Shown: positions 26,201 through 32,066 of the stretch, one piece after another
Position numbering within the stretch: position 1 is the first letter of the stretch
Layout: each line of letters begins with the position of its first letter
NCBI GenBank assembly: GCA_900754965.1
Contig: CAAEEO010000039.1
Coordinates: 4,144 to 68,143, forward strand
DNA: 64,000 nucleotides
Reading direction: 5' to 3'
Source of the DNA: an uncultured Oscillospiraceae bacterium
Lineage (GTDB): Bacteria; Bacillota; Clostridia; Oscillospirales; Oscillospiraceae
Notes under the pieces: model-generated
What the model was told of the DNA's origin: nothing
What the model saw: only the letters and a program-made list of their open reading frames with translations
Databases searched by the model: none
Program-made: the position numbers and the translations under genes

Positions 26201-26229
26201 TTGCTTTTAGGGAATTTCTTTGATACAAT
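26201..26229 (+). promoter_or_regulatory. rpsT promoter
   Basis: TTGCTT (26201-26206) and TACAAT (26224-26229) have a 17-nt spacer, giving a leader of about 50 nt. Confidence 0.7.
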
Positions 26230-26285
26230 AAATATCCGCAAGTCTAATGACTGGCGATCACATTGGAGGAGGTGGCAAGAGAAGT

Positions 26286-26549
26286 ATGCCCAATATCAAG
26301 TCCCAGATCAAGAGAGATGCCAAGAATAAGGCACAGCAGGCCAAGAACAAGGCTGAGAAGTCTGCAATGAAGACCGCGATCAAAAAGTTCGATGCAGCCG
26401 TTGCAGCAGGTGACAAAGAAACTGCCGCAAGTACCTATAAATGTGCCGTCAGCGCAGTTGACCAGGCTGCTGGCAAGAACCTGATCCACAAGAACAACGC
26501 AGCACACAAGAAGTCCGCAATGGACAAGAAACTGAACACGATGGCCTAA
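26286..26549 (+). CDS. rpsT: 30S ribosomal protein S20
   Basis: An 87-residue basic protein starting MPNIKSQIKRDAKNKAQQAKNKAEKSAMKT, typical of S20, a helical-bundle protein of the small subunit that binds the 5' and 3' minor domains of 16S rRNA. The ATG at 26286 is used because the family starts MPNIKS; GGAGGAGGT sits 12 nt upstream, a slightly long spacing. Lysine- and alanine-rich sequence and highly-expressed-type codons fit. It is a single-gene unit with its own promoter and terminator. Confidence 0.97.
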   Translation: MPNIKSQIKRDAKNKAQQAKNKAEKSAMKTAIKKFDAAVAAGDKETAASTYKCAVSAVDQAAGKNLIHKNNAAHKKSAMDKKLNTMA

Positions 26550-26616
26550 TGTGCCGTGCGCATAATTCCCTCGATGATAGACTGTTCAATGTCTGTCGCC
26601 GGGGGTTTTATTATTT

Positions 26617-26650
26617 TCCGGGAAAAATCTTTCCCGGATTTTCTCTTTTC
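26617..26650 (+). terminator. rpsT terminator
   Basis: A 9-bp stem TCCGGGAAA with TTTCCCGGA has an AATC loop and is followed by TTTTCTCTTTTC. Confidence 0.88.
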
Positions 26651-26653
26651 TAC

Positions 26654-26697
26654 TTGACAGAATCCCTATAACGTGTTATTGTCTTACTAAGATAATA
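26654..26697 (+). promoter_or_regulatory. Promoter and overlapping operator of the GntR-ABC operon
   Basis: TTGACA (26654-26659) and TATTGT (26677-26682) are spaced 17 nt. An inverted repeat, TATTGTCTTA (26677-26686), C, TAAGATAATA (26688-26697), with one mismatch, starts in the -10 and covers the start site. This is the expected place for autorepression by the GntR/YtrA-type regulator encoded next. Confidence 0.7.
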
Positions 26698-26728
26698 CAG
26701 CGACACAAAATGCAAAGGAGGAGCCGCT

Positions 26729-27091
26729 ATGGAATGGAAACTTACCGGTGACCGGCCCATCTGGCTGCAGCTGAAGGAGCAGATCACCCAGAGAATCGTC
26801 ACGGGGATCTACCCCATGGGCACCCGATTACCCACGGTGCGGGATCTGGCCCAGGAGGCAGGGGTAAACCCCAATACCATGCAGCGGGCTCTGGCAGAAC
26901 TGGAAAACGACGGACTGGCAGAGACCAATCGAACCACGGGCCGTATGGTGACCACAGATGAGAAAATTCTGGAAACCGTGCGAACCACGCTGGCAAACGA
27001 GTGCATCGATACCTTTTATGAGGGAATGGAACAACTGGGATACGCGCCGGAGCAGGCGCGGAAGAAATTGGAAGAGAGGGAAAGACAATGA
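26729..27091 (+). CDS. GntR-family transcriptional regulator, YtrA-like
   Basis: A short 120-residue GntR regulator: winged helix at the N-terminus (LKEQITQRIVTGIYPMGTRLPTVRDLAQEAGVNPNTMQRALAELENDGL) and only a small C-terminal tail. This is the YtrA subfamily, which usually represses its own operon encoding an ABC exporter and responds to cell-envelope stress or antibiotics. It overlaps the ATPase gene by 4 nt (ATGA). A palindrome over its promoter is the likely operator. Confidence 0.93.
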   Translation: MEWKLTGDRPIWLQLKEQITQRIVTGIYPMGTRLPTVRDLAQEAGVNPNTMQRALAELENDGLAETNRTTGRMVTTDEKILETVRTTLANECIDTFYEGMEQLGYAPEQARKKLEERERQ

Positions 27092-27795
27092 GCAATGAAC
27101 TGGTGCATATTGCAGGACTGAACAAAAGCTATGGTTTGGTCAAAGCGCTGGATCAGGTGAATCTAGACCTGACCGGGGGGCATATCATCGGTCTGCTGGG
27201 CCCCAACGGCTCCGGCAAGACGACGCTAATCAAAATTTTGAACGGTCTGCTCCGTCCAGACAGCGGCACGGTGGAGATTGACGGCGCTGCCCCTGGTCCC
27301 CACACCAAATCCGTCATCAGCTACCTGCCGGATCGGCCCTATTTCGCCGACTGGATGAAAGTGGGGGATATGTTTGACCTGTTCCAGGATTTCTACGCAG
27401 ATTTTGACCGGGAACGGGCGGAATATATGTGCAAAACTCTGCATATTGAAACGGGCATGAAAATCAAGTCCATGTCCAAGGGCACCAAGGAAAAGACGCA
27501 GCTGATTTTGACCATGAGCCGGAAAGCAAAACTGTATCTGTTGGATGAACCCATTGCCGGCGTGGACCCGGCTGCCCGGGATTTCATTATGGATACCATT
27601 CTCTCCAACTACAATCCGGAAGGGTCAGTAATCATCTCCACCCATCTGATTTCGGATATCGAACGGGTGCTGGACGAGGCTGTGTTCATCCAGGAGGGGC
27701 ATATCCTGCTCCATGATACGGTGGACAACATCCGCGAACGGGAAGGCAAGAGCGTGGACCAGCTGTTCCGGGAAAAATTCCGGATGGTGTATTGA
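27088..27795 (+). CDS. ABC transporter ATP-binding protein
   Basis: A 235-residue ATPase with Walker A GPNGSGKTTLIK, a signature-like segment SKGTKEKTQLILTMSRK, Walker B LYLLDEPIAGVDP, and a switch His in ISTHL. The signature is KGTKEK rather than the usual LSGGQ, as in the YtrB/BcrA-type subgroup of such operons. It energises the permease encoded 13 nt downstream. The substrate is unknown; lipid-active peptide resistance or an envelope-stress role is inferred from the GntR/YtrA context. Confidence 0.92.
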   Translation: MSNELVHIAGLNKSYGLVKALDQVNLDLTGGHIIGLLGPNGSGKTTLIKILNGLLRPDSGTVEIDGAAPGPHTKSVISYLPDRPYFADWMKVGDMFDLFQDFYADFDRERAEYMCKTLHIETGMKIKSMSKGTKEKTQLILTMSRKAKLYLLDEPIAGVDPAARDFIMDTILSNYNPEGSVIISTHLISDIERVLDEAVFIQEGHILLHDTVDNIREREGKSVDQLFREKFRMVY

Positions 27796-27808
27796 GGAGG
27801 GAACAGAG

Positions 27809-28624
27809 ATGTTTGGAAAGCTTTGTAAATATGAGTGGCGGTATATGCTGCGCATTTTTGTGCCCATGTGGGCGTTGGTTCTGGTGCTGAGCGTCATCAA
27901 TCGGTTCACGCTGTATGCACCGACAGACGGTGGATTGAGCTCCACTGTGGTGAATCTGATCTTTTTTGCACTGATTATGTCCATCTTTGCCCTGAGCGTG
28001 GTGTCCCTGATTGTGGTGATTCAGCGGTTTTATCAGGGATTGCTGAAAGATGAAGGGTATCTGATGTTCACCCTGCCGGTGAAAAGCGGTGCTCTGATCA
28101 ATGCCAAGGGGCTGACGGCTGTGCTGCTCATGTTTCTGACCGGCATTGTGGGAATACTGGTGTTTCTCATCATTGGTACGCAGGGCGTGCTGTGGTCTGA
28201 TGTAGTGGAACTGTTCCGGGATCTGGGGGATGTTTCCCGTTATTACGGGATCTCCGGCGGCGACTGGACGCTGATGATCATTTGGGGCATTTTGGCAACG
28301 CTGGCCAGTGTGGCGTTCTCCCTGTATCATATGTATACGGCCCTGGCACTGGGACATCTGGCGAAAAAGCACCGGGTGGGTATGGCAGTGGTGTCCTATG
28401 TGGCCATTAACATGCTGCTCACGGTGATCAACACCATGCTGGCCAACCTGGTGATGGAACTGGGGGGATTTGAGTGGTACAGCCATATGCTCAGCTCCAT
28501 TGATCGGATGCCGGAGGCTGTGGTGTTCGGGGAAATCGCCATGACGGTGGTGTTCGGTCTGGGCACGGCGATCTTCTTCTTCGTGACCCGGCAGATTCTG
28601 GAAAAACGGCTGAATCTGGAGTAA
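27809..28624 (+). CDS. ABC transporter permease of the GntR-regulated operon
   Basis: A 271-residue membrane protein with about six hydrophobic segments (for example FVPMWALVLVLSVINRF, TVVNLIFFALIMSIFALSVV and AVLLMFLTGIVGILVFLIIG). It belongs to the ABC-2-like permeases without strong motifs. The ATG at 27809 is preceded by GAGGAGGG; the frame extends upstream but overlaps the ATPase gene. It is the last gene of the three-gene unit, followed by a strong terminator. Confidence 0.85.
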   Translation: MFGKLCKYEWRYMLRIFVPMWALVLVLSVINRFTLYAPTDGGLSSTVVNLIFFALIMSIFALSVVSLIVVIQRFYQGLLKDEGYLMFTLPVKSGALINAKGLTAVLLMFLTGIVGILVFLIIGTQGVLWSDVVELFRDLGDVSRYYGISGGDWTLMIIWGILATLASVAFSLYHMYTALALGHLAKKHRVGMAVVSYVAINMLLTVINTMLANLVMELGGFEWYSHMLSSIDRMPEAVVFGEIAMTVVFGLGTAIFFFVTRQILEKRLNLE

Positions 28625-28645
28625 ATCAAAAAACTGATATCAAGT

Positions 28646-28678
28646 CCCGGAGATTGCAGATCTCCGGGGCTTTTTTTC
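28646..28678 (+). terminator. Terminator of the GntR-ABC operon
   Basis: A 9-bp stem CCCGGAGAT with ATCTCCGGG has a 5-nt loop and is followed by seven T. Confidence 0.92.
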
Positions 28679-28813
28679 TTACAGAGGGAGAATGGAAAAG
28701 CCTGTCCTCAATCAGCGTACATTTTTATGAAAATGTCTATGTACAGATTGCATAAAACGGGAGAAAGGGAAGAAAAGGAATTTGAAATATGTGAAAAAAA
28801 CGACAAAAAGGGA

Positions 28814-28842
28814 TTGACTTTTCCCCGGCCTTGCATTATGAT
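28814..28842 (+). promoter_or_regulatory. Strong promoter with no conventional gene downstream
   Basis: TTGACT (28814-28819), 17 nt, TATGAT (28837-28842). The predicted transcript starts near 28849 and runs into a region with two small hairpins (GGAC with GTCC near 28853-28867; GACAACC with GGTTGTC at 28881-28895, followed by ATTTCCTTTTT) and a long inverted repeat. It may express a small RNA or a tiny peptide. Confidence 0.6.
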
Positions 28843-28874
28843 ACGCTCACAGGGACGCAAGAGGTCCTTGATGT

Positions 28875-28961
28875 ATGAAAGACAACCAGGTTGTCATTTC
28901 CTTTTTACTACCTTATTTTCTTATTTCTATTTGTTTTTTTTCCCGACAAGAAGTGGGCTGA
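28875..28961 (+). CDS. Possible 28-residue hydrophobic peptide
   Basis: A short ORF starting MKDNQVVISF continues as a hydrophobic stretch rich in F, L and I and ends SRQEVG; one membrane span is likely. It lies about 30 nt downstream of a strong promoter, with a weak AGAGG about 10 nt before the ATG, and its stop codon falls inside the left arm of a 20-bp inverted repeat. No family is recognised. The arrangement (promoter, tiny membrane peptide, very stable hairpin) is like type I toxin or small membrane-peptide genes, but chance is a real alternative. Confidence 0.25.
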   Translation: MKDNQVVISFLLPYFLISICFFSRQEVG

Positions 28962-28985
28962 TGCACATCAGCCCACTTCTTGTCG
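28944..28985. repeat. Perfect 20-bp inverted repeat with a 2-nt loop
   Basis: The arms at 28944-28963 and 28966-28985 are exactly complementary, with loop CA. Eight T precede the left arm on the plus strand, but no T tract follows on either transcribed strand, so it is not a standard intrinsic terminator. The rest of the 28680-29090 gap shows no convincing gene. Confidence 0.85.
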
Positions 28986-29091
28986 TTTGCTGTCGTTTCA
29001 GGGCGGATGCTGCTGAAATCGGGGGGATATTGTCGATTCCCGTCAGACCCTGTCGTATTTTGCAGAATCAGGAGGACTGTAAAGAAGAACG

Positions 29092-29126
29092 AAAAAAGCC
29101 CGCCGGAGCAATTTGCTCCGGCGGGC
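29092..29126 (-). terminator. Terminator of the OYE-type reductase gene
   Basis: A 13-bp GC-rich stem (29098-29110 with 29114-29126) is followed on the minus strand by a run of T. Confidence 0.93.
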
Positions 29127-29165
29127 CGGTTATTTCAGCGTATTTGCCTCAGAAGAGGGGGAAAC

Positions 29166-31181
29166 TTACAGGTTGTAAGCGACCTCGAAACCTTCGTGCA
29201 TAGCGTCGCTGGACTGACGTGCCTTGATGGCGTCGCCGATGACGTACACTTCGGGGACGAACTCTTTCAGCTCTGCGGACAGAGGATCGTAGTTACGAGA
29301 GCCCAGACCGAACAGAACGTAATCAAAGCCATCCAGCCACTCTTCCTGATCCCACTCGCCAGCGGCGTTCTTGCGCTGCACTTTGACGGAGTGATCGGTG
29401 ACTTCCAGAACCTTGGTGTTCACGTTGACATGGACGTTGCTGTGGTCCAGAGCGCGCATCAGAGGAGCGCGGTTGGGCAGGCAGACGCCGTTGAGCACTT
29501 TGGGAGCCATCTCGATGATGGTCAGGTCGATATCGCCGATGGAGGTCTCCTTAGCGCCGGGGGTAGCCATCATCAGGTTGGGACGAGCATCCATCAGGAT
29601 GGTCTCAGCGGTCTCGCAAGCGACTTCGCCGCCGCCCAGAATGCAGACCTTACCGGAGTTGATGACCAGGTTGCCGCGCAGGAAGTCATGGGTGGTCAGC
29701 ACGGGGTAGTCCGTGGTGCCCTTGATGGGGGGAACCAGGGGCTTAGCGCCAGTTGCGCAGATGACTGCATCGGGAGCGAACTCCTTGACAGCCTCAACAG
29801 TGGCTTCCTTGTTGAACACGATCTCCACGCCAGCCTTGTTGCAGCGATGGCTCAGGAACATCAGCCACTTGCACATCTCCTGCTTACCGGGAGAACGCAC
29901 AGCCAGGTTCAGCTGGCCGCCGATGATGCTGTCCTTTTCCCAAACGGTGACTTTGTGGCCGCGCTCAGCAGCGGTCATAGCAGCGTACATACCGCCGGGG
30001 CCTGCGCCGATGACCAGCAGCTTCTTGCTGACAGCAGCGGGCTTGCCCAGTTCGGGGTAGTCGTATTCCTTACCAACCAGGGGGTTGATGTGGCACTGGC
30101 ACTGAGGTCTTGCAGCGCTACGAGTGACGCAGGAGCCGTCGCAGGAGCCGCAGGGAGTGATGTCGTCCAGCAGACCGGCCTTTGCCTTGTTGGGCAGGTC
30201 GGGATCAGCCAGCAGGGGACGACCCATGGAAACGCCGTCAACCAGACCGCGCTCCACGATATCAGCAGCGTAACGAACGTCGTTGATCTTACCGACAGCG
30301 TAAACGGGGATGTTCACGACTTTCTTGATCTCGGATGCTTCGTAAACGTTGATACCGATCTGCTTGCCGTGTGCAGGCAGGATGTACTCCAGGTTCTCGT
30401 ACTGGGTACCGCCGGAGATCTCCAGCAGGCTTACGCCGGCCTCTTCAAACTTGGGAGCCAGGTACAGCATCTCCTGCAGGCTGTTGCCGCCCTCGATACG
30501 CTCGGAGCCGGACACACGCAGGAAGATGGGGAAGTCGGGGCTGATGTTCTTACGGCACTCGCGGACAACTTCCAGAATGAAACGTGCGCGGTTGTCGATG
30601 GTTCCGCCGTACTCGTCCATACGCTTGTTACGCATGGGGGACAGGAAGGAGCCGGGCAGCATGTAAGCATGAGCAGCGTGCAGACCCAGAGCGCCGCAGC
30701 CTGCAGCCTCAACACGGCGGGCAGCAGCACCGTACTGCTTGATGATGGTCTGAATCTCGTCGATGCTGATGGGACGAGACACATGGCCGTTTGCGTTCTT
30801 GTTGACGGAGGGGCCCAGAGGAGCAATGCCCTTGTAGCCGCAGATGGACTCGGGGCCGGGGTGAATGATCTGGGGAACCAGGGTGGAACCGGTGTCAGAC
30901 ACGCGCTTAGCGAACTCAGCGAACTGAGGAACCAGCTCGTCGCGGTCCAGAGCGGTGGTGCGGCCGATGTACCAGTAGTTATGGTCAACGGTAACAGCGT
31001 CGATCACGACGAAACCGCAGCCGCCTTCTGCACGGCGGACAAAAATGTCAGCCAGTCTTTTGGGGACGGTGCCGTCGGTTGCCTCGTAGTCCATGCTCAT
31101 AGGAGCCAGACCGATGCGGTTTTGCAGGGTGGTCTTACCGACCTTCAGGGGGCTGAACAGCTTGGAATCTTTCATCTCCAT
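29166..31181 (-). CDS. Old-yellow-enzyme-type FMN/Fe-S/FAD oxidoreductase (enoate/dienoyl-CoA reductase-like)
   Basis: A 671-residue protein with two parts. Residues 1-360 form a TIM-barrel NADH:flavin oxidoreductase (PQIIHPG; HAAHAYMLPGSFLSPMRNKRMDEYGGT). Then come clustered cysteines for a 4Fe-4S centre (CGSCDGSC, then CQC). The C-terminal FAD/NAD(P) part has VIGAGPGGMYAAMTAAERG and CILGGGEVACETAE. This architecture is that of 2,4-dienoyl-CoA reductase, BaiCD/BaiH and enoate or cinnamate reductases, which reduce C=C bonds with NAD(P)H. The substrate cannot be read from sequence. Codon use (CGC/CGT Arg, frequent GCA/GCT) differs from neighbours, which prefer CGG, and resembles the pyruvate:ferredoxin oxidoreductase gene, pointing to high expression. 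AGAGG lies 9 nt before the ATG at 31181. Confidence 0.88.
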   Translation of the reverse strand: MEMKDSKLFSPLKVGKTTLQNRIGLAPMSMDYEATDGTVPKRLADIFVRRAEGGCGFVVIDAVTVDHNYWYIGRTTALDRDELVPQFAEFAKRVSDTGSTLVPQIIHPGPESICGYKGIAPLGPSVNKNANGHVSRPISIDEIQTIIKQYGAAARRVEAAGCGALGLHAAHAYMLPGSFLSPMRNKRMDEYGGTIDNRARFILEVVRECRKNISPDFPIFLRVSGSERIEGGNSLQEMLYLAPKFEEAGVSLLEISGGTQYENLEYILPAHGKQIGINVYEASEIKKVVNIPVYAVGKINDVRYAADIVERGLVDGVSMGRPLLADPDLPNKAKAGLLDDITPCGSCDGSCVTRSAARPQCQCHINPLVGKEYDYPELGKPAAVSKKLLVIGAGPGGMYAAMTAAERGHKVTVWEKDSIIGGQLNLAVRSPGKQEMCKWLMFLSHRCNKAGVEIVFNKEATVEAVKEFAPDAVICATGAKPLVPPIKGTTDYPVLTTHDFLRGNLVINSGKVCILGGGEVACETAETILMDARPNLMMATPGAKETSIGDIDLTIIEMAPKVLNGVCLPNRAPLMRALDHSNVHVNVNTKVLEVTDHSVKVQRKNAAGEWDQEEWLDGFDYVLFGLGSRNYDPLSAELKEFVPEVYVIGDAIKARQSSDAMHEGFEVAYNL

Positions 31182-31337
31182 GATACAATACCTCTTTCTT
31201 GGTTTAGTAATGCACAAGATTATGTACATGCCTGGAAAATGCCGGCGGTACATCCCCACTCCAAAAGGACGCACCCCACAAATCAGACATTTTACCACAA
31301 ATGGGGGCGGCACAGCGGCCGCGAAAATAGATGGGAC

Positions 31338-31369
31338 AAAAAGCCCTGCGCACGGGCGCGGGGCTTTTT
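31338..31369 (-). terminator. Terminator after the ferredoxin gene
   Basis: An AAAGCCC...GGGCTTT hairpin with a GC-rich inner stem and flanking A and T tracts on both sides lies between the ferredoxin stop and the start of the OYE gene. Confidence 0.75.
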
Positions 31370-31383
31370 ATCAAGGAAGACAA

Positions 31384-31554
31384 TCAGGCGTGGATTGCTT
31401 CCATGGGGCATGCGGACTCGCAAGCGCCGCAGTCCACGCACAGATCAGCATTGACCTGATACTTGTCGCCATCGGGAGCGATTGCTTCCACAGGGCAGGT
31501 GGATGCGCAGGAACCGCAGCCAACACATGCATCTTGATTGATCTTATGAGCCAT
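31384..31554 (-). CDS. 8Fe-8S (2[4Fe-4S]) ferredoxin
   Basis: A 56-residue clostridial-type ferredoxin with two C-x2-C-x2-C-x3-C-P clusters, CVGCGSCASTCP and CVDCGACESACP. It carries low-potential electrons between enzymes such as pyruvate:ferredoxin oxidoreductase, hydrogenases and flavin reductases. The ATG at 31554 follows GGAGGT with 8-nt spacing. It has its own promoter and a terminator before the OYE gene, so it is probably a separate highly expressed unit, though transcribed in the same direction. Confidence 0.95.
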   Translation of the reverse strand: MAHKINQDACVGCGSCASTCPVEAIAPDGDKYQVNADLCVDCGACESACPMEAIHA

Positions 31555-31620
31555 GTTTATGTACCTCCACATAGATAATCGAGATTCATCGAAAAACATC
31601 GGCAAACCTCATCACTGTGC

Positions 31621-31648
31621 ATTGTATCATAAAAGTTCTGAAAATCAA
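31621..31648 (-). promoter_or_regulatory. Ferredoxin promoter
   Basis: On the minus strand TTGATT (31643-31648) and TACAAT (31621-31626) have a 16-nt spacer, about 66 nt before the ATG. The gap between ferredoxin and copA (31555-31859) otherwise holds only hairpins. Confidence 0.65.
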
Positions 31649-31806
31649 ACAGTTTTTCATGGTTTTTTATAGAAAATACTGATAATTTCATAACAAACAA
31701 AGGAAAAGGCCGGAGACTGCACCGTCTTTGGCGCAATCTCCGGCAGAAAGGGGTGCTCCGGCAGGCAGAAATTTCAAAAAAAGAGGCAGAAAGAGAAGAA
31801 ACAAAT

Positions 31807-31836
31807 CACCCCGGGGGACAAAGTCCCTCCGGGGTG
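31807..31836 (-). terminator. copA terminator
   Basis: A stem CACCCCGG...CCGGGGTG with an inner GGGAC/GTCCC and a short loop is followed on the minus strand by ATTTGTTTC. A second hairpin (GCCGGAGA with TCTCCGGC, 31709-31743) lies further downstream and is followed by CTTTTCCTTT. Confidence 0.65.
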
Positions 31837-31859
31837 AAAAGCCGGAGCGTGTGCAACGC

Positions 31860-32066
31860 TTACTGGATGCCGGTGACGGTGTAGCCCTCTTCTTCCACGG
31901 CGGCTTTCAGGGCCTCGTCCGTGACGGGGGCGGTCAGGGTGCAGACGGCGTTGTTGTTCTCCAGAGAGACTTCCGCCGTCACGCCCTCCATGGCGTTCAG
32001 GGCTTTGCTCACATGCTTGACGCAGTTCTGGCACATCATGCCTTCGATGGAAATGGTCTTTGTCAT
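31860..32066 (-). CDS. Nested CopZ-like copper chaperone from an internal start in copA
   Basis: Inside the copA frame, an ATG at 32066 is preceded by AAAGGAGT (32075-32082) with 8-nt spacing, as good as the start sites of the surrounding genes. It would yield a free 68-residue protein starting MTKTISIEGMMCQNC. This is a complete HMA metallochaperone (beta-alpha-beta-beta-alpha-beta length) with the M-x-C-x-x-C copper site. CopZ delivers Cu(I) to CopA. It is therefore possible that one locus makes both a CopA-CopZ fusion and free CopZ. Whether the internal site is used is not known. Confidence 0.5.
   Translation of the reverse strand: MTKTISIEGMMCQNCVKHVSKALNAMEGVTAEVSLENNNAVCTLTAPVTDEALKAAVEEEGYTVTGIQ

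Noticed and set aside
28727..29203. A 158-codon plus-strand frame in the gap before the OYE terminator
   Set aside because: It runs through the promoter, the perfect palindrome and the reductase terminator, and its composition is not protein-like.
28980..31454. An 824-codon plus-strand frame opposite the OYE reductase
   Set aside because: The minus-strand protein has complete flavin and Fe-S motifs; the antisense product is not protein-like.
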